Assembly: GCF_009762775.1 (NCBI RefSeq)
Contig: NZ_CP046401.1
Coordinates: 7,638,001 to 7,702,000, forward strand
Source: Maribellus comscasis
GTDB lineage: Bacteria > Bacteroidota > Bacteroidia > Bacteroidales > Prolixibacteraceae
Direction of reading: 5' to 3'
DNA length: 64,000 bases
Shown in pieces: positions 23,904-34,000 of this stretch (its first letter is position 1; each line of letters starts with the position of its first letter). The position numbers were made by a program, and so were the translations under genes. The notes beneath the pieces are model-generated. The model was not told the DNA's origin and did no database searches. It saw only the letters and a program-made list of their open reading frames with translations.

Positions 23904-24884
23904 ATGAAAAAGAATGATTTAACACGACGTACCTTTATAAAAACCACCGGAGCAGTGTCTGCCGGTGTTATTTTATCGCCAATATCAGCTTGTTCAAGCT
24001 CGCCTTTCGATTCCAAGGGGTTACCAACAACTCTTCTGGGGAAAACAGGAGTTCGGATTCCAATTATGATTTTAGGCCTGGGGAGCCGTTTTATGGCCGT
24101 CAGGGAAGCCAAAGGTTTGGAAATACTGGAAACTGCTTTGAACAAAGGACTGTATTACTGGGACACTGCTGCTATCTACAAAAACGACGAACAATACAGC
24201 GAAGAGAGAATCGGGAAAATTTTAGCACCCATTCGTGATAAAATTTTTCTGTCAACCAAAGTAAGTGAACGAAATGCCGACGACGCCAAACGAACCGTAG
24301 AAACCAGTTTAAAAAGATTAAACACCGACTACATCGATTTATACCAAATTCACAGCGTTTTGAACGAAGAGGAAGTGCGCAGGTTTGGCGATAAAGATGG
24401 TGTTCTGCCGGTTCTAAAGAAATTTCAGGAAGAAGGAGTAATTCGTCATATTGGATTTACGGGACACACCTCGGCCAGTGCGATGAAACTGGCAGCCGAA
24501 TTGTATGATTTCGACACGATGCTGATTGCCATGAACCACCAGCAAAACGGAAGCCAGCCTTTTGAAGAGCAACCGGTTCCGTACGCTGCAGGTAAAGAGA
24601 TGGGCGTTCTGGCAATGAAAGTTATTCGCCCTCGCGAAACAGTAAACGGGCTTTCACCTGACGATCTGGTAAAATATGCACTGAGTTTAAAAGGTGTTAC
24701 TGCCGCAGTTGTCGGTACCGACAGCGTTGACGTGCTCAACAAAAACATTGATACTATCAAAAATTTTGAGCCATTGAGCGACGAACGAATGAAAGAATTG
24801 CACGTGGCACTCGACCCGTTTTATAAAAGCAATAAATTACCATGGATGCAAGCCGGGTATTTTGACGGTATGCACATTGCATAA
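23904..24884 (+). CDS. Tat-exported aldo/keto reductase
   Basis: A 326-residue aldo/keto reductase. A twin-arginine signal opens the protein (DLTRRTFIKTTGAVSAG, then a hydrophobic run and SPISACSSS). Export through Tat is likely, perhaps with a lipid anchor at the Cys. The catalytic tetrad is visible: Asp in YWDTAAIY with its Tyr, Lys in FLSTKVSE, and His in YQIHSV. A nucleotide-binding stretch TAAVVGTDSVDVL is present. The fold is a TIM barrel. The substrate cannot be inferred. First clearly core-type gene right of the array. Confidence 0.9.
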   Translation: MKKNDLTRRTFIKTTGAVSAGVILSPISACSSSPFDSKGLPTTLLGKTGVRIPIMILGLGSRFMAVREAKGLEILETALNKGLYYWDTAAIYKNDEQYSEERIGKILAPIRDKIFLSTKVSERNADDAKRTVETSLKRLNTDYIDLYQIHSVLNEEEVRRFGDKDGVLPVLKKFQEEGVIRHIGFTGHTSASAMKLAAELYDFDTMLIAMNHQQNGSQPFEEQPVPYAAGKEMGVLAMKVIRPRETVNGLSPDDLVKYALSLKGVTAAVVGTDSVDVLNKNIDTIKNFEPLSDERMKELHVALDPFYKSNKLPWMQAGYFDGMHIA

Positions 24885-24964
24885 TCAAAACGGTCCAGAT
24901 TTTTCGCTCTTCCAGGCTACGGGAAACAGATACATCTTTGTAAAGATGTTATCTTTGCCTTCTT

Positions 24965-25801
24965 ATGGCGATAAAGGAACTTCTTACAAAAAAAATTCCG
25001 CTAACTCCGTTAAAAAAACAGCTGAAAGCCGGAGTTATCACAGGGCTTTTTGTTTTTCTGATTTTATGGATTTTTCAGCCTTTCGGAACCTATGAATACA
25101 TCATTGCATTTAAAGCATTATTTCTTTTTGGGTATGGCCTAATTAGTGCGTTTTCATACATTTTGTTTTTTTCGGCTGGCTTCTTTTTTTTCAAAAAATG
25201 GTTTTCAGAAGACAAATGGAATATTTCCAAAGAAATTATAACATTTATTGCTGTTTTTTGCTTTTTAGGATTCCTCTCACTCCTTTATCATCACCAGTTT
25301 ACAGGAAACCGCAAAATTAGCTTTTCAGAATACATTTACTTTATGAAATTTGTTTTTCTGGTCGGCATTTTTCCTTTTGCTGTTTTGTACTACCAAAAAT
25401 GGCTGACGCTAAAACTTGCATTATCAAAAGACGACCGGACTCCGACAAAGGAGAATATAGAATACATTACGTTTTACAGCAACAACAAAAAGGAAAGTCC
25501 GGTTACCTTGCCCGAACAAGCTGTCCTTTTTTTAAAAGCGGAAGGAAATTATGTTGAAATTGTATGCACTTCAAACAGGCATCAACAAAAATATCTTATT
25601 CGAAATACCTTGAATCAAATAAGCGAAGATCTGCCTGATAATTTTTCAAAAGTTCATCGTTCTTACGTTGTCAACAAACAGCGGGCAAAAAATCTCCTTG
25701 TTGAAGGCTCAAGCTACAGACTTCAATTCGATTTGGATGACATCAAAATTCCGGTATCACGCGCGGCAGTGAAAGAAATAAAAACATGGCTGCAATTATG
25801 A
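24965..25801 (+). CDS. membrane-anchored LytTR-domain regulator
   Basis: A 278-residue protein with four transmembrane segments in the first ~150 residues (for example VITGLFVFLILWIFQPFGTYEYII and FLGFLSLLYHH). A C-terminal LytTR DNA-binding domain spans about 180-275: AVLFLKAEGNYVEIVC, QKYLIRNTLNQISEDLPDNFSKVHRSYVVN, then IPVSRAAVKEI. There is no receiver domain, so it likely senses through the membrane part. The ATG at 24965 lies 80 bp after the preceding gene. Targets unknown. Confidence 0.88.
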   Translation: MAIKELLTKKIPLTPLKKQLKAGVITGLFVFLILWIFQPFGTYEYIIAFKALFLFGYGLISAFSYILFFSAGFFFFKKWFSEDKWNISKEIITFIAVFCFLGFLSLLYHHQFTGNRKISFSEYIYFMKFVFLVGIFPFAVLYYQKWLTLKLALSKDDRTPTKENIEYITFYSNNKKESPVTLPEQAVLFLKAEGNYVEIVCTSNRHQQKYLIRNTLNQISEDLPDNFSKVHRSYVVNKQRAKNLLVEGSSYRLQFDLDDIKIPVSRAAVKEIKTWLQL

Positions 25802-26004
25802 AAAAGAAATAGTTTTCCTCAAAAAATACACTTGCATCTTATCCCTGAAAATTGTTCATCGCCCCTAAAACATGCAAATCAGCACAATTTTCTGCAAGCG
25901 GTCACTTTAATTTTTTTGCCCGGAAAAACCGGGGTTCATTTGTATAGAATCCTTTATTAAATACAGCGATTTTAACAGGAAATAAAAAATTAAATACCAA
26001 TACG

Positions 26005-26787
26005 ATGAAAAAAAACAATCTTTTCTCTACATTTCTCCTCATCGCGGGATTTTTGCTCTCCTATTTTATCGATAAAATATTCTACTCCATCAACCCAAAC
26101 TGGGCAACATGGTTTCCTGAAAACTATTTTATCAGGTATTTGTGTATACTCTTTTTGCGACTGGTTCCCATTGCAGGTGTTTCATTCATTTTGTTACAAA
26201 AGAATGTCTTAAAAGGACTCGGATTAACCGCTAATTTTTCAAAAGCCTTCTTTTTTGCCTTTCTGTTTACACTTCCGCTTTTTGTTGGATTTGCATTTTT
26301 TGCCAAATTCGATCCGGAAGTCAAACTTTCAAAAATTTTCACCCACTGCATTTCTCCGGGGTTTTATGAAGAATTGCTTATCAGAAGCTTTTTAATTGGC
26401 TTATTGTTCCGCTACTTCAAATGGGGATTTATTCCGGCATCTTTACTGGGCGCCCTGTTTTTCGGGTCGTGGCATTTGTATCAGGGGCACGATTTAATGA
26501 GTTCATTTTTTGCTTTTCTGGTTACAGCAATGGGATCGGTTTGGTTTGCCTGGCTTTATTTCGAATGGCGTTTTAATGCGTGGATTAACATCAGCTTACA
26601 TGCTTTAATGAATTTCTCGTGGATGCTTTTTAGTATTGATGGCGGCGCAGCAGGAAATGCATTATCCAATATCTTTAGGGGAATCACCATCGCACTTTCA
26701 ATTGTTGTTACAGTCAGAATGATTTCGCTGAAAAGAGGATTTATAATCAATAGAAAAACGTTATGGATTAACCAAGCGCAAACATAG
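26005..26787 (+). CDS. CPBP family intramembrane protease
   Basis: A 260-residue polytopic membrane protein of the CPBP (Abi/CAAX protease-like) family, with about seven hydrophobic segments. The glutamate-rich motif FYEELLIRSFLIG (EExxxR, around residues 122-134), the FFGSWHL motif and HALMNF supply the expected Glu, His and Asn/His active-site residues. The family cleaves within membranes or matures prenylated or peptide substrates; the substrate here is unknown. It converges on the aminotransferase gene with an 11-bp gap. Confidence 0.88.
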   Translation: MKKNNLFSTFLLIAGFLLSYFIDKIFYSINPNWATWFPENYFIRYLCILFLRLVPIAGVSFILLQKNVLKGLGLTANFSKAFFFAFLFTLPLFVGFAFFAKFDPEVKLSKIFTHCISPGFYEELLIRSFLIGLLFRYFKWGFIPASLLGALFFGSWHLYQGHDLMSSFFAFLVTAMGSVWFAWLYFEWRFNAWINISLHALMNFSWMLFSIDGGAAGNALSNIFRGITIALSIVVTVRMISLKRGFIINRKTLWINQAQT

Positions 26788-26798
26788 CTGCAAAAAAG

Positions 26799-27635
26799 CT
26801 ACACCAGCTCAAAAAACTTTTTCTGAATAAACCGGGTAGTCTCGCCCGGTTTTTTATTGCCAATAACAACATCGTTTACCTGTATTACAGGGGTAATTTC
26901 ACTTCCTGTTCCGGCAATAATTATTTCATCCAGTTCAAAAAGCTCACTTTCCATAATCGCCGTTTCTTGCACCGGGATATTGTTTTTAGTGCATATCTCC
27001 AAAACTACCTTTCGCGTTATTCCGGGCAGAACCAGGTTTGAAAGGGGATGTGTAATCACTTTTCCATTTTTTACCCCCAGAACACTGGAATGAGTAGCTT
27101 CTGTTACTTTTCCGTCGCGGATTAATATGCTCTCTCCTGCCCCTTTGTTTACAGCCTGGTTAAAAAGCATGCTATTGGGAAGAAGTGAAACCGATTTTAT
27201 ATCGCAACGCAACCAACGAATATCTTCCTGGGTGATTACTTTGATTCCATTTTCAAGGTTTTGGGTAAATGATGGCAATTCAAAAGCAAAAGCATACGCT
27301 GTTGGAATAATATCGGCTGGAAAAAAATGAACACGTTTGTTGACACCGCGCGTAACTTGTAAATAAATGCCTGCATGTTTGTCTTCCAGATTATTTGATA
27401 TCAATAGCTCTTGAAAGATTTTTTCCAACTCCTCCAGTTTTGTGTAGTCGATTAAAATCTCAGAAAGACTTCTTTCCAGACGTTTTAGATGATCAGCATA
27501 ACGAAACGGTTTTCCGTTGTAGTATTTTATTACCTCGTAAACACCGTCGGCAAATATAAAACCTCTGTCGTTTGGAGAAATTTTAGCTTTATCTTTTGAA
27601 ATAAACTCACCGTTTAAAAAAACTGTTTCACTCAT
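26799..27635 (-). CDS. class IV PLP aminotransferase (D-amino-acid transaminase-like)
   Basis: A 278-residue fold-type IV aminotransferase. Visible marks are FVNGEFI-like [37 protein letters not shown] at the start, the catalytic Lys in [25 protein letters not shown] context, and the cofactor-binding stretch [21 protein letters not shown]. Family members transfer amino groups between D-amino acids or branched-chain substrates; the size and opening favour a D-alanine aminotransferase type. Its start overlaps the stop of nfo by four bases, indicating one operon. Its 3' end carries a hairpin that can terminate the convergent gene. Confidence 0.87.
   Translation of the reverse strand: MSETVFLNGEFISKDKAKISPNDRGFIFADGVYEVIKYYNGKPFRYADHLKRLERSLSEILIDYTKLEELEKIFQELLISNNLEDKHAGIYLQVTRGVNKRVHFFPADIIPTAYAFAFELPSFTQNLENGIKVITQEDIRWLRCDIKSVSLLPNSMLFNQAVNKGAGESILIRDGKVTEATHSSVLGVKNGKVITHPLSNLVLPGITRKVVLEICTKNNIPVQETAIMESELFELDEIIIAGTGSEITPVIQVNDVVIGNKKPGETTRFIQKKFFELV
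26831..26855 (+). terminator. terminator of the CPBP gene inside a convergent CDS
   Basis: ACCGGG-TAGTCTCG-CCCGGT followed by TTTTTA forms a 6-bp GC-rich stem with a T-run in plus-strand sense, 44 bp after the CPBP stop. It lies within the aminotransferase coding region, where the same bases encode KKPGETTRF. Confidence 0.65.
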
Positions 27636-28478
27636 TTTTGCATGTTTTTTAAAAGCTGAATCTCATCAGCCCAAATCTGGTCGTTCGGAGTCTCCAAAAT
27701 TAATGGAATTCCGTTAAAACGGTCATCGTTCATGATATATTCAAAAACTTTTGATCCAATGGTTCCTTTGCCTAAACTTTCGTGGCGATCAACTTTAGAG
27801 CCTCTTTCTTTTTTAGAATCATTCAGGTGCATTCCTTTTAAATATTCAAAACCAACTATTTCTGAAAATTCATCAAATACTTTTTCGCATCCATCTGCGG
27901 TATCAATTTCATAACCCGCCGAAAATGCGTGGCAGGTATCAATACAAACACCTACCCGGCTTTTATCATCTACCAAATCGATTATTTTTTTCAAATGATA
28001 AAATGAATAGCCAACATTACTTCCCTGCCCTGCGGTGTTTTCAATAACCGCCGTCACGCCTTTTGTTTTTTCAAGCGTTATATTTATTGATTCAGCAATA
28101 ATTTTCAGGCACTGTTCTTCTGATATTTTTCTCAAATGACTCCCTGGGTGAAAATTCAAACGGTCGAGTCCCAATTGTTCACAGCGTTGCATTTCATCAA
28201 AAAAAGCATCGCGTGATTTTTGTAAAGCTGCTTTTTCCGGATGCCCCAAATTGATTAAATAACTGTCATGGGGTAAAATCAGGTGAGGTTCAAAATTATA
28301 TTTTTTGCATTTCTTCCTGAAAGCCAGAATACTTTCTTCTGTTAAAGGTTTTGCCCGCCACTGTCGTTGATTCTTTGTAAACAAGGCGAAAGCAGTTGCA
28401 CCTATTTCAAAAGCATTTTCAGGAGCGTTCTCTACGCCGCCGGAAGCACTTACATGGGCCCCAACTTTTTTTTTCCAT
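27632..28478 (-). CDS. nfo: endonuclease IV, poly-A frameshift at the start
   Basis: An AP endonuclease of base-excision repair using three metal ions. Metal ligands are visible in [42 protein letters not shown], and LILETP near the end. The conserved N-terminus [16 protein letters not shown] lies upstream of the first usable in-frame start (TTG at 28384). The only good ATG (28476-28478) is one base out of frame because of a run of nine A (28466-28474 on the minus strand). Eight A would give [14 protein letters not shown]. Either a phase-variable tract, slippage during expression, or a sequencing error. Confidence 0.85.
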
Positions 28479-28590
28479 AAACCGTTAAAGATTAATAACG
28501 TAAAATGATTCGGAATAAAATTTGCAGTAATTTTATTTACTGTTAGTTTAAACTAAAAATAGAATTTATTCACCATAAAAAATAAATACC

Positions 28591-29100
28591 ATGAAAAAAT
28601 TATTCGTCATACTTGTGTTATTGATACCATTTGCATTGGTGAATGCTCAGGAAAATAAAAGCAGGAAGGAAAGAAAAGCAGAAAAAGAATTGCAAAAAAA
28701 AGAAAAAATTAAAAACTTAATCGACAGTCAGTCTTTTGTTTTTAGCGCATCACACGCCTTACCAATGGGGGGAAGTTCAATAGCTCTTAATCACTATTTT
28801 AATGCAAAAATTGAAGGAGACTCGGTTTATTCCTATCTTCCCTACTACGGAGTTGCGTATTCAGCACAATACGGACAAAACAAATCGCCTTTTAATTTTG
28901 ACAAGCCTATGGAAGATTATTCCGTTGAAAAAGAGAAGGACGGTTACCTGATTAAATTTGACACAAAAAATGGAAACGACTATATAAACTATACAATTCG
29001 CGTTTCAGAAAGCGGATATGCATCGCTAAATATAACAAGTACAAACCGGCAATCCATTTCTTTTACAGGAATAATTGAACCTGTGGAGAATGATATTTGA
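28591..29100 (+). CDS. DUF4251 family secreted protein
   Basis: A 169-residue protein with a signal peptide (LFVILVLLIPFALVNA, cleavage near residue 20). A Lys/Glu-rich linker follows, then the DUF4251 core: FVFSASHALPMGGSSIAL, YFNAKIEGDSVYSYLPYYGVAYSAQYG and YTIRVSESGYASLNITSTNRQ. This family is restricted to Bacteroidota and has no known activity. Predicted periplasmic or surface-exposed. Divergent from nfo. Confidence 0.88.
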   Translation: MKKLFVILVLLIPFALVNAQENKSRKERKAEKELQKKEKIKNLIDSQSFVFSASHALPMGGSSIALNHYFNAKIEGDSVYSYLPYYGVAYSAQYGQNKSPFNFDKPMEDYSVEKEKDGYLIKFDTKNGNDYINYTIRVSESGYASLNITSTNRQSISFTGIIEPVENDI

Positions 29101-29113
29101 AGCGGGGAGGGAT

Positions 29114-29806
29114 TTATATGTGGGCAGGAAGTTGTTTGACCAGAATAATTTCCTGCGGATTTACTTTCGCCTGCATCACAATCACTTCAACACCCGAATC
29201 TACCGCCTCTTTTAACGCTTTTGCGTAATTGGGATCGATATCAGCAGCCGGAGCAAAAATTTCCACATCCATTCGCTGAACAATGTAAAGCATCACTGCC
29301 CGCATTCCTCCCTTTTTTACCTCAATCAGGGTTCTCAGGTGTTTTTGACCCCGCGTTGTAACTGCGTCAGGGAATAAAGCATATTTTCCCTCTTTTAATG
29401 TCACATTTTTAACTTCGACAAAACATTTTCCCTGCTCGTTTTCAGCATAAATATCAAAACGTGAGTCGCCAAATTTTACTTCGCGTTTCACAAAAGTGTA
29501 TCCTTTCAGGCCTGGAATTTTATCTTCAGAAATTGCTTCAAATGCCAGCTTATTCGGATGTCCTGTATTTATACCCACCCAATCGCCGTTTATTTTTATC
29601 ATCTCCCAGGTGAATCGGGTCTTTCTTTTTGGATCTTTTACCGGAGTCAGAAATACTTCAGCACCAGTTTCCAGACAACTTTTCATGGTTCCGGAGTTCG
29701 TGCAATGTGCCACCACTTCGGTTCCGTCATCCAATATTACGTCGGTGAGGAATCGTTTGTATCTTTTTATCAGCGTTCCGTGAACCAGCCTTTCATCAAA
29801 CTTCAT
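29114..29806 (-). CDS. sfsA: DNA/RNA nuclease SfsA family protein
   Basis: A 230-residue SfsA protein. An N-terminal OB-like part (GTLIKRYKRFLTDVILDDG, VVAHCTNSGTM) is followed by a nuclease-like core with acidic residues in DSRFDIYAENEQGKCFVEVKNVTL and the segment ALFPDAVTTRGQKHLRTL. First described as a maltose-gene stimulator; members have a restriction-like nuclease fold. It lies 6 bp downstream of tsaD on the same strand, so the two are probably co-transcribed. Confidence 0.92.
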   Translation of the reverse strand: MKFDERLVHGTLIKRYKRFLTDVILDDGTEVVAHCTNSGTMKSCLETGAEVFLTPVKDPKRKTRFTWEMIKINGDWVGINTGHPNKLAFEAISEDKIPGLKGYTFVKREVKFGDSRFDIYAENEQGKCFVEVKNVTLKEGKYALFPDAVTTRGQKHLRTLIEVKKGGMRAVMLYIVQRMDVEIFAPAADIDPNYAKALKEAVDSGVEVIVMQAKVNPQEIILVKQLPAHI

Positions 29807-29812
29807 AATAAA

Positions 29813-30859
29813 TCAGAGTTGTGTTCGTGCAAACGGCACCACATTCTGTCCTACAAATTCTTTATTTAAAAATTTAAAATAACCCGTAATTGCTATCATT
29901 GCAGCATTGTCCATGGTGTATTCAAACTTCGGAATTTGTAAATTCCAATGGTATTTTTTTGCACTCTTCTGAAGTGCATTTCGCAAGCCCGAATTTGCAG
30001 AAACGCCGCCGGCCACTGTAATTTCCTTTATTCCGGTTTGTTTGGCAGCCTTTTTTAGTTTTGCCAGCAAAATATCGATGATTGTTTTTTGCAGCGACGC
30101 ACACAAATCTTCCTGATTCTTTTCAATAAAATCAGGCTCTTCTTTAAGATTATCACGCAAAAAATAGAGAAAATTGGTTTTTAAGCCGCTAAAACTGTAA
30201 TCAAGATTTGGAATGCGGGGTTTTGAAAATTCAAAACGATCGGGATTACCCAATTTCGCCAGGCGGTCAACATGCGGCCCCCCGGGGTAAGGCAATCCCA
30301 TTACTTTTGCACATTTATCAAAAGCTTCACCGGCAGCATCATCGATGGTCTGTCCGATTACTTCCATATCCAGATAATCGCGCACCAAAATAATTTGTGA
30401 ATTTCCACCGGAAACCAGCAAACACAAAAACGGAAATTGCGGCGGATTGTATTCTTTGTCTTTTTCGTTAATAAACAAGGCCAAAACATGCCCCTGCAAA
30501 TGATTTACTTCAATAAGCGGAATTCCCGAAGCCAGCGAAAAACCTTTGGCAAACGAGGTTCCTACCAATAAAGATCCCAGCAAACCAGGACCACGTGTAA
30601 ATGCAACTGCCGAAATATCTTTTTTTAAAATACCGGCTCTCTTTATGGCTAAATCAACCACCGGAATAATATTCTGCTGATGCGCCCTCGATGCCAGCTC
30701 GGGAACCACTCCCCCATATTCTTCATGAACCTTTTGACCGGCTACAACATTGGACAAAATAGTTCGGTTTTTAATTATCGCTGCTGAAGTATCATCACAT
30801 GACGATTCGATTCCTAAAATAATTATCTCCTTATTTTTTTCCGTTTTTATACTACTCAT
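29813..30859 (-). CDS. tsaD: tRNA N6-adenosine threonylcarbamoyltransferase
   Basis: A 348-residue TsaD, which transfers threonylcarbamoyl from TC-AMP to A37 of ANN-decoding tRNAs together with TsaB and TsaE. Seen: the ASKHA nucleotide-binding start LGIESSCDDTSAAI, the metal-binding HxxxH in VNHLQGHVLAL, CLLVSGGNSQIILV, GPHVDRLAKLG, and VAGGVSANSGLR. Length normal. The tsaB and tsaE genes are not in the window. Divergent from the TamB-like gene. Confidence 0.95.
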   Translation of the reverse strand: MSSIKTEKNKEIIILGIESSCDDTSAAIIKNRTILSNVVAGQKVHEEYGGVVPELASRAHQQNIIPVVDLAIKRAGILKKDISAVAFTRGPGLLGSLLVGTSFAKGFSLASGIPLIEVNHLQGHVLALFINEKDKEYNPPQFPFLCLLVSGGNSQIILVRDYLDMEVIGQTIDDAAGEAFDKCAKVMGLPYPGGPHVDRLAKLGNPDRFEFSKPRIPNLDYSFSGLKTNFLYFLRDNLKEEPDFIEKNQEDLCASLQKTIIDILLAKLKKAAKQTGIKEITVAGGVSANSGLRNALQKSAKKYHWNLQIPKFEYTMDNAAMIAITGYFKFLNKEFVGQNVVPFARTQL

Positions 30860-31043
30860 TTCTTTTCTGACGTTCTTTTGATAACGGCGTTCAACTTCAG
30901 TTAAAAATACCTGTATATGTTAATTTTTTTTATTAAACTATAACAGTTGAAAAATCGCGTAAAACAATACACAATTATTAACTGAAAAAGTTTAAGTTCG
31001 CTCAAAAAAGTACAAAATTATCAAAAAAGGCTGGAAAATAGTA

Positions 31044-34000
31044 TTGATAGTGTTGGCTGTAATTTTTTTATTGCTTGCCGGTGGCTATTTTTCTATTCAG
31101 AATAGTCGCGTTCAAACCTATTTAACCCAATTTTTCGCGAATCAACTTTCAAAACAGGTTCATTCAAAAATAAGCGTTGGGAAAGTAAAAGTTGCTTTTT
31201 TCAACAAAGTAATTTTAAACGATGTGTTGGTTGAAGACTTAAAAAGCGACACCCTTTTTTTTACTCAAAAACTTTCGGCAAAAATCGACACCTTAAAAAT
31301 CAAAAAAAAACACATTACTTTTAATGAACTTTCTTTAATAAACAATAAAATAAATATTGAAAGAGACTCACTCACTCACTTCAATTTCAGCCACATAATT
31401 TCTGCATTCCGAACGCAAAAGGATACCTTAAATTTTTGGGAAATTAATTGCAATAATTTTTCATTTCATCAGTCGGAGATAACTTTTAACGATTTGTATG
31501 CCGAGGAAAAAGAAAAGTTATTTTTAAATAATATCAATTTCGACATTTCTGATTTTGAGTTACAAACCGATTCCATTTCACTCAGAATAAATGAATTAAA
31601 TTTAAACGACGGAAAAAATTTATTTATAAACAGTCTGTCGGCCAACTTTGCTTTTTTCGGGGATAGTATTCGCGCAGATAGTTTATATATAAAGTCAAAC
31701 AAATCGGAAATTCAAAATACTTCAGTAAGTATAAATTTCGATAAAAGTCGGGAGCGTTCGTTTTCATCGGCCAAACTTGATGTTCGTTTTTCCAATTCAA
31801 ATATTAGTTTTTTAGAAATTGCTGAACTTGTTCCCTCATTGAGAGGAATGGATATGAACGTTAATTTATCGGGGCAAATATATGGAACTCTAAACGATTT
31901 AAAAGGAAAGAACCTTGTGGTAAAGACCGGTGAAAATACCTCGGCCTTTTTTGATTTTTATGTGAACGATGTTACTGATGTAGAGAACATGTATCTATTT
32001 GTCGATTTAAAACTTTCAAAAACCAATTTTGCTGATTTAAGCAAAATAAAATTACCATCGGCCTCAAAAATCAGGACGCTGAGTTTCCCGGAGTCTTTTT
32101 ATGAAGCTGGCACCATTACTTACCGAGGAAATTTCTCTGGTTTTTTAAACGATTTTGTAACGTTCGGAACCTTCTCCAGCACGATGGGAACCCTGACTAC
32201 AGATGTCTCTGTAATGCCGCAATCGGAGGGCACAATTAAATACCGGGGAAAAATTGATTCAAGAAATTTTGAATTAGGTGAATTACTCAAAATTAAAAAT
32301 GTTGGAAAAGTAACTTTTGACGGAAACGTAGACGGAACATTTAACAAAACCCAAAAAACTTTAAACGGAAAGTTTAATGGGTTTATTTCCGAACTGGAAG
32401 CCTACGATTACACTTACCAGAATATTGCTCTTGACGGAACACTGGATAAACACATGTTTGACGGACTGCTTGTGGTTAATGATCCCAACCTGGTATTCGA
32501 TTTCACGGGCCAGGTTAATTTAAATCCGGAAATTCCGGAATTTGACTTTAACCTGCACCTGGACAAAGCTCTTCCCGGAAAGTTAAATTTAAGCTCTAAT
32601 TTTCCCGCATCAGAAATTGCTTTTAACATGGCGGCAAATTTCAAGGGCGACAAACTGGACAACCTTGAAGGTTTTATAATGGTTGAAGACGGATTTTATA
32701 AAAATCGGAACGGGCAGTTTACCTTAAACGGAATGGAATTAAATTCAGTGCATACTGACACAACAAATCTTCTGACTTTTAACTCTGATTTTTTCAATAT
32801 TAAAGTATCGGGGCAGTACCACTTCCAAAGCATTTTGGATGCTTTCCGAAAAAATGCAAACCGCTATCTCCCGGCTACCAATTATGAAAAACTGGCACAT
32901 GCCAGTGAGAATATTTTCGAATACCAGATTGAAGCAAACGATTTAGATACATTAACCGCCATTTTTACTCCGAAATATAAAGTTGAAACCCCGTTTCTGC
33001 TTTATGGAAAACTCGATTCGGAAAATACTGCTTTTGAACTGGAAGGCAGTATTCCCGGTATTGCAACTAAAAATCTTCTGGTTAAAAATATTTTTATCGG
33101 AAATAAACCAACAGGTGATGAGTACGCTTCAAAATTCAGGTTTGGCGAAGTAGTACTCAGAAACGGCATGGCGATTTATAATCTGACTTTTGATTCAAAA
33201 ATTTCAGATGATGTGATTGATCATCAAATTACCTGGGCAAATTCAGGGGACGTGACTTACAGCGGAACCATTAAAACAAAAACAACTTTTTTGGAAAACG
33301 ACTCAACAGACCATCCTCTGGTTGCCATTGAAGGGGCTCCATCAAAAATATTTATAGGCGATTCAGTGTGGCAGATATCACCGTTCTCAGCAATGGTTGA
33401 TTCAACAACAATCGAAATCAACAATTTTCGATTTTTCAAACAAGACCAACAGATCACAATCGACGGCAAAATCTCAGAAGATAAATCCAATATTCTTTCA
33501 GCAAAATTTGAAAATATTAATCTTGGCTCTTTTGATGAATACTTAAACAGAGAGTTTGATATTTCAGGAATTTTAGATGGTTCGGCCGGGATTTTTGATT
33601 TTTATAATCAGAGAATGATTTTGTCGGATGTAGGTATTACCGGTTTCAGGTTTAAAGAACAGAAAATTGGTAATATTGTTTTTACAAACTACTGGAATAG
33701 CGCGGAATCTGTTTTAAATTCAGAACTTGAAGTCGAAAACAATGGAAAGCAAAGATTATATGCACGGGGTAATTATACTCCGGCTGAGAAAAAGCTGAAT
33801 TATGATATCACCACGGACAGTTTATCGGTTGTTTTACTGGAGACATTAATCAGAAAAAATCTTTCCGACATCCATGGTTATGCAACCGGCCACTTAAAGT
33901 TACACGGAGGGCCGGAAAAATTACTCATTGATGGTGCTTTACTGGGCTCAAATGCGGGTTTGACAATCGATTACACGCAAGTAAAATACACTTTTAACGA

